From positions 372,001 through 436,000 of the forward strand of contig CAJNAR010000150.1 of NCBI GenBank assembly GCA_905220665.1: DNA of 64,000 bases, read 5' to 3'. Each line of letters opens with the position of its first letter. Within the stretch, counting starts at the first letter, position 1. Below, piece after piece: positions 41,861 through 53,599 of this stretch. The position numbers were made by a program, and so were the translations under genes. The notes below the pieces were generated by a model. The model worked only from the letters and a program-made list of their open reading frames with translations, searched no databases and had not been told where the DNA came from. This stretch comes from Albugo candida. Taxonomy: Eukaryota > Oomycota > Peronosporomycetes > Albuginales > Albuginaceae.

Positions 41861-42636
41861 TATGCGGCTTCGTTCATTGGAAGCGACACTTGATGAATAC
41901 GAATAGGGTGCAGTGGAGTATGAGAAGAAGCTTTGGACGCTGATTCTAAATATTGCTGACGCTAACAAGGAGACAAATCAAGTGTGGCGTCAGCAAAGAA
42001 GGTGAAGCTAAATCTTATCGACACTTCCCATAAACTCTGTTCTCTGTGATGCGGAGGTCGAAATGCGACATTAGTTTTCCAGCAAATAACTGCGCTCTCA
42101 AGGATTGTTATAATCTAACGGCTTTACTAGAATCGAAAAAAACGGAGAGATGCATACAAAGGATGTACATCTTACAGAACAGCTTCCCTCTGAACAAATT
42201 CAAACTATGCATGCTCAAGTGCTGATGAATAAGGGGCTTTCACTATTCCGTCGTGATGATACACAGCAAGCGATCCGTGCTTGTAGCTTGAATGTGCATC
42301 TAGAGCTGTCAAGTCGAAAACACAAATTACCAATGCCACGATAAGATTCTGCGTAATGAAGATTATTGGTCGAGAAATGAGATTTGATATGCGCGGCAGC
42401 CAATGAGTACGCTATATGTGCATCATACAGTTGTCACGTGTACGGAGCTGTTACAATGCTGGAAAGGATATTCAGACTGAGTCTAGTACGCTTTTAAGAA
42501 AAAGGTGTAATTGTCAGTCCCGTGGTCTCGATTTTATATTACAAACAGCACCAGTCGAAATTAAATGCTGATGCAAATCGCTGATTTGATGATTTGGAAG
42601 GCATCGGTGCAGCTGCGTTCTGCATTTAATGATTAT
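41861..42636. other. Intergenic; weak plus-strand ORF at 42150
   Basis: A plus-strand frame from 42150 (64 codons) could splice at gtgcat 42290 to ...gataag 42342, giving a ~61-residue product with a TPR-like segment (LMNKGLSLFRRDDTQQAIRA). There is one repeat only and no family match, so it is not called as a gene. It could be a relic of a TPR protein. Confidence 0.25.
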
Positions 42637-43511
42637 TCATAATTGATTACTTGCGTCAAGATCCTCATCACTGGAATCGATCTTGCGAACCTTGGCTGAT
42701 GGTATAGGTCCCGTCTCTGATTCCATACATGCTACCTCATATGTTCTTTTGACATTTTTGACTTCTTCCGCTGTTGTCGTATCGAGAAGTGATGCAGGAT
42801 TCATTATCAATATCTCGTTCATTTTTGCTTTTAAATCCAACCATGTTTTCTTCATCATTGCGCGCATTGAATCTCTGCTATTTTGGTTATCTTTGAGCCT
42901 CTGACAGATAGTTATCATAGCTTCTCTCGCAGCTTCGGGGTTCTCGAATTCCACAAAACCAAAACCTTTAAACTGCCTTGTCGAGTCGAATCGAGGTAAG
43001 CTGACCAATGTTACTTTACCAAATTCAGATAGAAGGTGCCTCAAAGTATCGTGATCGTGATCGCAATGAAATTTATCGATATAGATTGTACGATCTACCA
43101 AGCTTTTAATAGTGATATTGAAGACCAAAGCAAATCATGAGAATACACGTACCTAGACTCGTATCATCTCTCATGAATGGAGACTCAACAGGACCAATGC
43201 GAGTCTTGCCAGGATCAAAGCGAATTTTTGGCGATTTCTCAGCTGCTTCCACAAGCATTTTCCTGGTGGCCTGCAGTGCGATCATCCTATCGGCGAGGAG
43301 TGAATATTAGAATGCGATATTGCTGTCTTGGCTTTGTCGTGTAGTTTTACTTTCCGAAGGTTAGAAATACATCTAAGTCAATGAAGCAATTTTGAAGATT
43401 ATCTGCTTGTTTCTGGAGAAATCTGTCATTGCGCAAGTTACTCTCACTGAGATAAAACTCTAATTGTCGCTGTATCTGCTTTGGAACCGACTTTGACTTT
43501 TTCACTGACAT
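42637..43511 (-). CDS. La-related RNA-binding protein, LARP7-like (La motif + RRM)
   Basis: Exons 43511-43351, 43286-43153, 43094-42637; 250 aa, introns 64 and 58 nt. La motif at residues ~10-100: QIQRQLEFYLSESNLRNDRF, FIDLDVFLTFGKMIAL. RRM at ~105-180: RTIYIDKF (RNP2), KVTLVSLPRFDSTRQ, FKGFGFVEFENPEAA (RNP1). The R-T-x-Y-[VI] start and the S-[IL]-P-[HR]-[FY]-x-S-T-x-x-x-K-G-F segment match LARP7 more than genuine La. The acidic C-terminus ends DEDLDASNQL. No xRRM2 is encoded before the stop, whereas LARP7 and ciliate p65 have one. It should bind the 3' U-tail of Pol III or telomerase-type RNAs. Confidence 0.85.
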
Positions 43512-45018
43512 TTCGTACAGTGATTAAGAAACCAGCAAGATAGTGTTGGACCACCTTGATAGTAGGCCTCATCGAGACATCATTTTTGACGGAGCTGCTT
43601 GCTTCAAACGCAAATTAACGGATATACAAAAGAATGAAAGGAGTAAGATCGACTGCTAGACGATCTGCTCGCGTCTTACGATAGCAGAATTGCCATAATG
43701 GTCCATGCGAGCGACAAGCGACGTGTAAATAATTAAAGTATCGTTCATCGCTCAGATAACACTGAGTGAGTTACAAATTGACAGGAACATCGACAAAAGG
43801 AAAGCTGGCTTAGAGAACTTTTGCTGAGGCACAAGAGAACGGCATGCAAGTTTACTTATTGAAAAATAGGTGTCATGCAAGGCAAGATGTACACATTTTG
43901 GATAAGCACGACACAGGAGAGAAACATTTTCTTGAAGTCATTTTTTAACTATCGTCATGTGGTGCTTGGTGGCTCCTACAAGTTCAAAGTGTCCAGCGAG
44001 AGAATTTTATAAGATTGAGAGTCTTGATGTGTGGAAGAATCGTCTGTCTTGTTTATTTGATATTACTTAAACGCTCCATGCTCGCTCCAGCTAATTTGAT
44101 GGATCAGAACTGACATTTCGCGAACTAGTCAGACTGCAATCAGATGTACAGCATTTGCAACTCATCATTTATATCATGGCCAAGAGCGCAGATTCCCTCT
44201 GTCTAAGACACGTCGTCACAGTGCTGGATATCGACGAAATTGCAATGTTAGCTGCCTTGTGGCTGACTTAAGCCGACTCCATTCACTTATACAAATTTTG
44301 CTACATCTCTCCATTCCGAAAAAATGCAGCATCTCATAACGGCAATACATCTCATTGACTTAAGCCATCACGCCTTCCAGATATTTCATTTGAAACAGGT
44401 GAGCGTTGGATGATTATAAGAATAAGAATGATGCGCTTTTTGCAATGAAATCGTCACTGACTTTCCATTCGATCTTCGCCGTTTTGATCTTACCTTAATG
44501 TCTGTCTTCGCACTTGGTGCGTCTCAGAAATGCGTCGTTCATTGCTGCATCCAATCTGAAATGGTTTATAGGGCGTCAGCTATCAGTGGGAGATTACACG
44601 TATCATGGCTTGTGTGCCCCGAGTTTGCTGCTATGAAGACGGTCCAAACTTCATTTTGTCTATAGATGTTGACCAAAAAAAAAATTCTGGCAGAGCAGCT
44701 AGTCATTGAGTGGATCAAATATCTGAAGGTCAGCAAGTTGCTTCAGGTCGCGGGTCTACAATATGAGCGTCACAATACTTCTTTAAAGCTACAATTCTCT
44801 CTTCGTCGACAACGTCACTTTTGAAAGCCTTCATTTTCGGAACTGCCGCAAGACTGCAATTTTTTTCTTGTCTGAATAAATTATTGTGGCGTTACCATAT
44901 TCATCAATTCATAAGCAGTTCTTTCACCACATCCACAAGCCTATGAGGAGTAGTGTATGATCACAAGCTACTAGATCTTGGTATGGAAAGGTTCCGCCAA
45001 AGCTGAAAAACGCGACGC
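43512..45018. other. 1.5-kb gap, nothing recognised
   Basis: Both strands are broken by stops every 20-40 codons. One plus-strand segment (ATG near 44322 to a gtgagc donor near 44398) is short and unconnected. No tRNA cloverleaf, repeat or transposon fragment was seen. Confidence 0.35.
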
Positions 45019-45745
45019 TCACACACGTAGTATTGGCGAATTCTCGGTCGAGATTTTGCATGTAATGCATGAATTCATCAAATTTGCATTTGCTTCCTTG
45101 AGCTCTGTTTCCCTCTTGCTGATTTTCTTTATCACCGATGACTCCCGTTATTTTAATTTGCTCTGGAATCTATCGATCTCTTCCATCTACCTCAATTTTC
45201 GTAGGAGCTTGTTCTGAAGCACTCAGTGCAGTTCCCAGATGAGGAATGTTCTGATTTCGAGATGTATAAGCTCCAAGCCATTCAATCTTTACTGAACTTG
45301 CTTTCATCGTCACTATTCCAGACTCGATCATGTGGCGCGTTCTATGCAGCTTCTTCTGAGTCTCGTTGCCTTGAAGTATACTATAGAGATCTTATTTTCA
45401 ATCGCGAGTTCTTTTATTGCAACGTGTCGCTTACTTGGTATCTGGCCTTCAATATCGCAAAATGCTCTCGGTTCCGCACTTTACGTCGCTGCACTTGACC
45501 GAATTGATCTTGTGATATTTGCTGCATGTGTTGATTTTGCAGCTTTTTCAATTTAACGCACTGTTTTACTGGTTATCAGTTGTTGCTACAGCTGTTATTA
45601 CGCTGCTACCACTTGAATACATCTTCTGCTGTTTGCTATTCCATACCATCGACCCAAAGTCGCAACCGTCTAAAGCGCCTGACTCAATTTCGGAGCTCTT
45701 CGAATTACTTTTAAGTTTTTCAGGCATCATTTCCCAGTTCTCCAT
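45019..45745 (-). CDS. Small coiled-coil protein (four exons), unrecognised
   Basis: Exons 45745-45602, 45542-45435, 45355-45191, 45126-45019; 174 aa. All introns are phase 0 (59, 79, 64 nt) with good donors gtaata, gtaagc, gtagat. ATG 45745 is the first Met in a frame that stays open further upstream, so another 5' exon may exist. Exon 2 reads QNQHMQQISQDQFGQVQRR then KVRNREHFAILKARYQ, and exon 4 has KISKRETELKEANANLM. These are amphipathic, Gln/Lys/Glu-rich helices. No domain is known to me. The four exons were hidden behind unrelated plus-strand frames. Confidence 0.45.
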
Positions 45746-45977
45746 GCCATTATCGCTCCATGTTTGTGATCGAGACGTGCAATGGAAATTGAGATTCAGC
45801 TTATGAATTTTCCATGTGAGCTGCCCAAATACACCTAAGCGTACTTTCACCTGGTCATTTACATAGTGATGTCATGACTAGTGTTGATTGATGAGACCTT
45901 CCCGACTCTCAAATCCGGCACCATCTTGTGCACGCAAAACGAGCTCATTACGAAATCGAAACCGGTTCAGCAATATT

Positions 45978-46304
45978 ATGGGTCTACTTGTGGGGTATGT
46001 CGAGTGGCTACAACCCGCTCTTATTCAGAGTGACGCGCATGGATGGATTGATGAGATCCTCTCTGCCCCTATATACTGTAGAGCGAACCATTTGGAGCCC
46101 TTTATTCTCCAATGTAATCATGTTCCTCTCACTTTGACATCAAGATATGCGCCTCCCGCTCGAGTCATTGAGTTACTCTTCTTTCAAGTTGATGTTGAAG
46201 CTGATGGCAACGTACGCATCGAATTTGACGAGTGTGATGATGGTATTGATTTCACGCTTTTAGCTTCCCCACCTATTGTATATCGTGCTATGTCACACTT
46301 GTAA
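45978..46304 (+). CDS. Hypothetical protein, 108 aa
   Basis: ATG 45978, stop 46304. Starts MGLLVGYVEWLQPALIQ, and the C-terminal half alternates hydrophobic and acidic residues (VDVEADGNVRIEFDECDDG), suggesting a compact beta fold. The frame is open to 45888 upstream without a better start. Divergent from the coiled-coil gene and convergent with coding segments ending at 46293, with a 12-bp overlap of stops. No family recognised. Confidence 0.35.
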   Translation: MGLLVGYVEWLQPALIQSDAHGWIDEILSAPIYCRANHLEPFILQCNHVPLTLTSRYAPPARVIELLFFQVDVEADGNVRIEFDECDDGIDFTLLASPPIVYRAMSHL

Positions 46305-46900
46305 AAACCTCGAAAGAATCAGCCGAACAGTGTCAGCCGATTTCGTCCACTGGTATTCAGATTTTTCAAGGGCTGAATTCAACTGATAAACTGTAATGTT
46401 TGCGTCCTGTAACAGCATATAGTGGCATTCATAAATGGTGAACGAGTTGCTCCCCGTCGCCAGTGCTTCTATCCTCAAAATGTGTATCACTTTCGGTGAG
46501 TAAATCACGTGCTTTCTGTTCCATTATGATTGTGCTGCCTTCATCAAATCAATGAACGTCGGCTCCATTTCGGCCTCATCGCGGTCATCTGTCCTATTGC
46601 TTGATACTTTCACCAACTCGGCACAGCATCGGGAAAATTCTTTATCACCATATTGTTGTGCAAATGCGTCATACTGAGGAATTTTAGAACCGATCGATGA
46701 TGAGAAGAGGGTGATTCTTCACCACTCAATTCCGACAATGATATATTGGTCTGATCATAATTGCTCGTGAATCGTTTTCAGAGTTGATCAGGAATGATAC
46801 GGTAAAAAGTATAACCCCTTGTCACGAAAAATGAAAGATGATTTCTTAAGCTGTAGCATTCCTTTTTGCATTCATGCACCCATGATGGCTTTACCGTCAT
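46293..46900 (-). CDS. Unresolved spliced gene on the minus strand
   Basis: At least two coding-looking segments: one ending in TAA near 46525 (contains IPQYDAFAQQYGDKEFSRCC and an acidic stretch), and one ending at 46293 (contains ITVYQLNSALEKSEYQWTK) after a ctgttacag acceptor near 46413. A short ATG-started piece (MEQKARDLLTESD) overlaps the TAA of the first by one base, so the two are probably parts of one gene with an intron I could not place, or two tandem fragments. Helical and acidic composition; function unknown. Confidence 0.35.
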
Positions 46901-46992
46901 GAAAGTAGCGATATACCGATTATAAAAATAGTATTTTGTCGCCGGGTGTACGCCTATAGCAGATATTCGAATCTGGATTTGCTGCCCTTCTT

Positions 46993-48173
46993 ATGGCCAC
47001 GACTATTCCACCTCATACATCTAATCCTTACTCTGTGTTGGGCTTGAAACCGGGCGCTTCCAAGGCGGCGATCAAATCAGCGTACCATCATCTGGCACGG
47101 AAATGGCACCCTGACAAGGTAGAACTTTTCACGTCTTTGTTGGTGGACGAAGAGGCAATGCTGAAAATGTCAAGCAGAACCCGGGCAACAGTGATGCAGA
47201 GAAAATGTTCCTTCAAATACAGAGCGCGTACGAAATTCTGACGGCACAATCTTTGGCACATAATGGTGGCTCGAATAGCGAGCGATATACTGGCGCAGAA
47301 CATAGACAAAAGGTAAATATGGTTCGTTTATTTGTGTTCTTGATGATAGTATCTTGATATGGTTAGCAATATGAGGGGCATTACCAACGCTATAGGCAAG
47401 ATTATCATCAAAATCGAGCCAGACGGACGTATCAAGTGTCGATCTCATTGAATGAAATGATCTTGTTTGCATTGATTGTGTGGCTTTTGATCAAGTTCAT
47501 TGCGAGGCGATCGGAATCATATAAAGACTGTGATAGCAATGCTCATTGTGCTAGTCCGGAAAAGCACGACACCAAAGCAGATGCCGCGGAACCCTCTGGT
47601 TCTCTGACTCCTCGAGAAAGCTCACTGGCTCAACTTGCTAAAACAATCAGCCCATCTGTTTATGAGCTCAAAAAGGAGTACCTCTTGGCCCGAGGGCGAA
47701 GAATCGTGATATTTTTCGCACGGGAGTCATCAGAACGATGGAACTGTGACACGTTAGGTAGGCTTACAGCTTTTCTGCGGTGAAAATACTCAGAAGAATT
47801 CATGTGCTGTATCTACAGAGCAGTACAGGCGTATGAATCTTGTTGCAAAAGAGTTCCAGCGAGATCCGATTACATTTTGCTGGATGGATATCGCACTAGC
47901 TGATGCCAAAACACGTGACTTTTGGAAAGACCAATTTGAGCAATTTTGTGATTCAATTGCAACACCACGTAAGCGACCTGAACGTGATCGCATATCAAGT
48001 TACTGATGAAGCGCACACTTACAGCACTAGCCATCTCTTGTAATCACCGGGCTAGAAAGCTGTCAAGATTTACTGGGAAAGATAGCAGCGTGGAGCAGGT
48101 TCGGCGATGGGTACTGGGCCTTCTTGAAGGGAGAATACCTCAAGTAGCTTCAATCGGAAATTTATTCGAATGA
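46993..48173 (+). CDS. Membrane J-protein with thioredoxin-like domain (DNAJC16-like)
   Basis: Exons 46993-47118, 47178-47312, 47367-47757, 47819-47968, 48025-48173; 316 aa, introns 54-61 nt. The J-domain at ~10-75 is split by intron 1 exactly at HPDK-NPG: NPYSVLGLKPGASKAAIKSA, WHPDKNPGN, MFLQIQSAYEIL. A transmembrane helix follows (MILFALIVWLLIKFIA, ~130-145), then a linker and a thioredoxin-like region (IVIFFARESSERWNC, ITFCWMDIA, VRRWVLGLLEGRI) lacking a CxxC pair. DNAJC16 has J, thioredoxin and membrane parts, though its membrane helix lies after the thioredoxin region. An ER-type Hsp70 co-chaperone is likely. The HPD tripeptide is intact, so Hsp70 stimulation is expected. Confidence 0.85.
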
Positions 48174-48621
48174 TTGCGCATACAGACGCGTCTGTCTGCG
48201 CCGCACTCACATACACTCTGAAACATACAGCTTGCAGTCGCTCCAATTAATCTGCATCATTCTGCGTTGTACTAAGCTACATGATTGCATGGGAGATGCA
48301 ATAATTGCGTAAAGGAACTGCGGAATTTTGAATACAAGCGATACATATGCGGCAAGAACCTATTTGCACCGAGTAACTTCAACATCTCACCGAATGATTC
48401 ATGTATGTCAACTTCGCGATAGCCTTATCTGATCAACAGCACGCCTGCTGAATTTTACAAAGCTTGGCAACCTGTTTTTGTGAAGGATGAAATGACTCAC
48501 CTTGCATGCATTTGCTGAAATGGATGCTTCGATATGGGTACGCTGCATAATCATACATTAAGAATCGTTGGTAAACGTACAGGAGGGATATATGGCGCTC
48601 TGTGAAGCCCCTTACTGTGTT
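48174..48621. other. Intergenic, nothing recognised
   Basis: No open frame with family resemblance, repeat or RNA gene seen between the J-protein stop and the next minus-strand candidate. Confidence 0.4.
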
Positions 48622-48903
48622 TCACGATTCATCTGCGAACGCTAATATCTTTCCAACCATTGTCTCCTCGGAATATTTAGACGAGTGGTAGAATGCCAAC
48701 AATAGAGTTACTCCAGTCCAGCAATCATGTCGATAATGACAAGCAGTGCTGCTGATTTGGGATGCATTTCGGTTCATCATACACGAGTGTACAACCGCAA
48801 CGCATAATTGATAAGATCTACCTCCCTCTAGGCGATGCCGCAGTGGGGAACAACGTAAAAGAATTCGGTCAGCAATCATTCGTGCACAGCTTGGGCTACA
48901 CAA
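48622..48903 (-). CDS. Possible Tctex1-like dynein light chain fragment
   Basis: Open frame of 93 codons read from an AG acceptor (gtgtag, near 48904) rather than from a good ATG. Segments SCARMIADRILLR, SYQLCVAVVHSC, STACHYRHDCW and, if a gtaact...ccgag intron of ~45 nt is removed, TGETMVGKILAFA resemble the order of the Tctex1 fold (helix, K-Y-x-x-V strand, S-x-x-x-W-D, N-x-T-M-x-x-I-x-x-x-[AG]). Resemblance is weak and no 5' exon was found, so it may be a divergent member, a relic or chance. Confidence 0.25.
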   Translation of the reverse strand: MCSPSCARMIADRILLRCSPLRHRLEGGRSYQLCVAVVHSCMMNRNASQISSTACHYRHDCWTGVTLLLAFYHSSKYSEETMVGKILAFADES

Positions 48904-49247
48904 AAAATAGCAATTTTGATTAGATCAGTCATCTGCGGATGCATGAGGCTTTCATAGAATGAGTTGACAAAGTATACTACTAAAACGGGCTCACTAGCTG
49001 TCTACTAAAACCCATGCAAAAATATCAAGTAGATGATGGGGTGGTTTTCGTGTTAAAAAGTTTGTTTGCGTTTACGGTAGCGTTCGTACAAACGGTGGAG
49101 CTGAGTTTGAACCTTGACTGAATATGTCACATACGTAAATTCTGAATTATGCTCTGCCATAAGTATGTAGATCTATAAGATTTATGTTGCATTTCTAAGC
49201 AAGCTCCTTGTAGCGTCCCACTGATTGTTTCAAGCCAAGGTAAACAA

Positions 49248-49447
49248 ATACCTAAGGTATGAAGGCTCACTACAAAACAATATTCAATTATCGAGATCCT
49301 CAAGGTAGGCTTCACCTTCGAAGTAGTTCCATACGTTATCCGTATGATAGATTTACACTACCGACATAGATAGCACTATTGTGAAAGTATTCATTGAATT
49401 GCAAATCATGATAATGAATCAAAGAGGTTTATCTTAAGCAGAATTTT
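49248..49447 (+). repeat. Left arm of ~200-bp inverted repeat flanking the retroelement
   Basis: Reads as the reverse complement of 54826-55025 with only scattered mismatches over the inner ~180 bp and weaker match at the outer 20. The inner end (cttaagcagaatttt) is sharp; sequence beyond it is unrelated on the two sides. Confidence 0.85.
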
Positions 49448-49647
49448 TAATGCGAGAACTTCCTCATCATTATCTATTGCAAATTTTGAGGGCAATCCAT
49501 CAACGCCCATGCTTTTGTACCTCCAAGCATAACCCGATAGTGCAATATGCGCTCAAAATTTCGATGACTCAACGCTGAAAGCACTCGTTGGGAACCTTCG
49601 GTGGTGCTCGTGCAACATTTTCCTCACACACAAAATAATTGACTCTT

Positions 49648-49829
49648 TGTAACGCCGGCAGGAGGAAGGGAGAGGAAGCAAAGGAAGATATTTGCTGGCG
49701 GAGCTCTATTTGATAAAAAATGGAAAGTCAGACTTTTAATCAAGGAATCCTGGTTCACCTATCTGATTGGCTAATCCAGTTCTTCAACTATGTAGAATTA
49801 TGCATGCATGTACAATGGAGGTTGTTACA
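49648..49829 (-). repeat. 3' LTR
   Basis: 182 bp, TGTAAC...GTTACA. Preceded on the minus strand by the purine-rich ccgggagga at 49830-49838, the likely polypurine tract; the pol stop codon TAA is formed by the first LTR bases. Confidence 0.93.
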
Positions 49830-52800
49830 TCCTCCCGGATTTGACTTCTCGTTGGCGCTTCTTGAAATCGGCAATGAGAACATTCCAATGAGGAAAATGA
49901 CGAATATCTTGCTCCCGCTCCCATGTAGCTTCGTGCTCGAGTAATCCATGCCATTTCACGAGCCATTGAGGTTTACGATTAGATTGACGCTTCTGAAGAA
50001 GCTTTTCTATGATGTGCATTGTGTCGCCACTGTCCTCGTCAGAAATAAGTCGGGATGATTTCGGAATCGGACGAGTTTGAAATCGCGATTGAATTCCCAC
50101 ATAAAGACTCAGCACGTCAATATTGAAAGTAGAGTTCAATCGACTCATACTCCGCGGAAGCTTCAATTGCGCAACATTCGAATTGACCATTTTAATAATT
50201 TGAAATGGTCCAGCTTTGCGAGCAGCTAATTTGGCGCGTTTTCCATCAATGTCTTGTGTCACATGTCTCGCAGGAATGCGACGAGTATCCAACATGACCA
50301 AATCTCCAATTTTGATAGTAATCTCAGTGCGTTTTTTGTCGTAGTACTTCTTTTGACGATCCTGAGCTTGAAGCAAATGTTTCGTAGCTAGATTAATGAT
50401 TTCTTGACGACGACTGTGAAAATGTTTTGCATACTCAGCGATTCCATGTTGCACTTGAGTTGTGACGCTAGGAGTACTTAGCGGATTTAACGGATTGCGT
50501 TCCTTGCGACCAGTATCAATTTCGAAAGGTGACATACCAGTTGATGCACTGACGAGAGTGGAATGAGCATATTCAATTGTCCCTAAATAATGGGACCAAT
50601 CACGTCCATGATACGAAATCATACAGCGTAGAGCGTATTCAAAATCAGATTTTGACGCTCTGTTTGTCCGTCGGCTTGTGCCCGATATGAAGTTGTCATA
50701 TGCAGACGAATTCCAATCAACTTAGCAAGAGAGGACCAAAAATTCGAAACAAACTTGGAATCTTGATCGCTGATAATAATCGATGGTAGACCATGATGAC
50801 GAACGACACAATCAAAGAAATGACACGCTGTCATATGGGCATCACCATGGCGATTGCACGCCCGATATTTTGACCGTTTGGACAATTTGTCGACAACTGT
50901 CATTATAGCTTCAAATCCGTTTGATTTTGGTAATCCCGTAATGAAATACATAGAGATAACTGACCAACATTCTCCCGGAATCGGGTTTGGCATAATTTTT
51001 CCATTCTTGCCAGCTTTTCTGTGTTTCCAGCGAGTGCATGTTTCACAACTCCGTACGTAATCTCGAACGTCTTGATTCAATGTAGGCCAATGATACCATT
51101 AAGCGATGCGTAAAAATGTTCGCTGAGCACCAGGATGTGCGGCAATGTTGGAGTCATGAAAGCATGAGATGATAGAAGTTCGAAGATAATTATCTTTTGT
51201 GTTTGGTACACACACGCGCATAATCATTTGTGACTTGAAGTAAAGCAAACCTTCGTGTTTGACATATAGTGAGTCTGGACGTCTGAACTGCTCGGCATAA
51301 TCTGGGCAAGTACGATATCCACTCGCAAATTCCTTACAAATCGAATTTGACCAACCAAGCGAGCTCCAATTGTGAGATTCTTGTGTCCCATTAACAGTCC
51401 CAGGAGAAGGCTCGGTAGCGCTTATTGAACGCGACGTACTTGATTTTCCATGTATATCGCCATTAGTAAGCGTCAAATCACCAATATCAAAGTCGCTGAT
51501 AGCATCCCGTGCCGTTGGCAATTCGGAACCTTGACGTGATAAAGCATCGGCTACCACATTCAAGTGACCTTGAACGTGATGCACCTTGAATGTAAATTGC
51601 GAAAATAATGTCAAATATCGAGCCAGCTTTGACGAAGCATTCGGATGATGCAGGAACCATTTGCATGCCGTGTTGTCAGTGTAGATGTCAAATTCACGAC
51701 CATAAAGATAATGACGCCACTTTTCCAATGCAAGCTTGATTGCAAAAAGTTCCTTTTTATGTGTCGGTCAATTAAGCTCATGACTCTCCAGCTTCTTGGA
51801 AAATAAATGCAATGGGATGATCGCAACCAAATTGAAGCTGAGAAAGAACACCACCGACACAATAGCCAGAGGCGTCCGTTGTCGCAATGAATCGTTTGGC
51901 TTGATCTGGTAATTTCAGCACAGGTGCGTCTTTAAGAGCTGACTTGAGTTGCTCAAACGCATGATTCTGTCCATCCTTCCATTCCCATACATGTTCTTTC
52001 TTGACAAAAGGGCCAAGTGGTAACGCAAGAGTTACGTAGTCACGAATGAACCGACGGTAGTAACCAGTCAAACCCAAGAAACTTAATAGTTGTTTCTGAT
52101 TTGTAGGAGTCGGCCACTTCGCAATAGCTTCTGTCTTCCGAGTATCCACTGTAAGTCCCTTAGCCGAAATTGTATGATCTAGAAACTTCACTTCTGACTG
52201 GCCAAAATGACATTTGGACTGATGGCAGAATAAATTCTCACACCGAAGAACTCCAAACAGAATGCGAAGATGTCCAACGTGTTTGTCCAGACTAGTGGAG
52301 AACACACAAATGTCATCTAGATAGACAACAATGAAGTTTTATTTCGCAAAAAGTACTCGCATGAGACGAGACCAAACACCAGGCATACCAGCTAATCCCA
52401 TAGGAGTCACGCACCACTGATAGGTTTCAGCATGTCTATGAAAGGCGGTACACCTGCGGCTTTTGAATGAGATCCGAATCTGATGATAGCCTTGGGCCAG
52501 ATCCAGAACTGAAAAGATGACACAACCACACATCTGATCAAAGAGTTCGTCGATGGGAGGAAGTGGTATCTTCGGAATGAGCGTCTGCGAATTGACGTAA
52601 CGGTAACCAATGACCCATCGAAGAGGTAGATGTGCGTTGTCCGATCGTACCCACTCGGATCGTGATATGTATTGAGAAGTAATGGGGTCCTTCTTAGGTA
52701 CACCAAATATATTTGATACCCATGGAGAGTCAGAAATCTCGATCCAACCTTTCTTGAGTTTTTCCGCGACAAACATGTCAAGTGCATCTTGTTCGACCTT

Positions 52801-53556
52801 AGATAGGCTAAACGGTACACGGTTGCTAGGTACAGCATCCGGTTTCATGATAAGATCAAAGTTCACACGACGTGAAGGTGGAAGTCCATCCGGAAGTGTC
52901 TCTGGAAAGACATCTTTGAACTCGTTCAAAATAGTAGTAATTGATTGAGGCATTGTATCACTCTCCGTCATAACAGCGCAGATCTTTACGCGATACACTT
53001 CGTCCTACTCATGCTTCTTGACTTTGCGTTTGCAGTCAACTACAGCAATTTCCATATCGATTTCATTGCTTTCATCTCTAGTAGTGCATGTCGAAGGCAC
53101 GCACTGATGTGGAAATGAAATTTCATGAGAACGCCAATCAAACTGAGGTTGAAACTTAGTAAACCATGCTTTTCCCAAGATGACGTCATGAGCAGAACCC
53201 AATGGCCATTCCATGACCTGTAAATTGCGAAATCTGTATCGATCAAATATGATAGTTCCAACACCCTTTTTGTAGGAGCGAGTCTTTGTAGAAAATCCAT
53301 CTAATCTTGTAACTTGGGAGACATCAGATTGTGTCAGTTTCTTCATCAAGCCGGGGCGAACAACATTAAAGGTTGCACCGCTATCAAACATAATAGTGAA
53401 AGGTGTTCCATCACAAGTTCCTTTTTTACGAATAAGTTCATTCTCTGGATGCACCGGATCCATAGTCGACGTCGATATCTCTTCCTTTTCGACAATTTCC
53501 ACTTCGTTCCCGGAACTTGTAATAGAAGGTAACGAGTAAGTCGCTCTAGGAGACAT
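49825..53556 (-). pseudogene. pol: pol: protease, reverse transcriptase, RNase H, integrase, chromodomain (broken)
   Basis: Fragments in order. Protease 53556-53005 has the active-site DSGATFNVV. RT begins 52998 (NRVPFSLSKVEQDAL, FSVLDLAQGYHQIRI, VTPMGLAGMPGVW) and is interrupted by TAA at 52339-52341, a few codons before the intact YLDD box. It resumes to 51778. A frame change and a TGA (near 51770) precede RNase H 51728-51099 (YTDNTACKWFL, HVQGHLNVVADALSRQG). A TAA near 51098 splits the integrase zinc finger (H-x4-H...CETC). In the integrase core the first Asp is replaced by Tyr (SMYFITGLP, codon 50946-50948), while SDQDSKF and QTER remain. Another break at ~50620 precedes the last part, which ends with a chromodomain (KPQWLVKWHGLLEHEATWE). 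Chromodomains direct insertion to heterochromatin in this clade. Confidence 0.92.
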
Positions 53557-53599
53557 GGAAGCAATGAAGCTTACAGCCGCTTGTTCATGTCGAGTGCTA

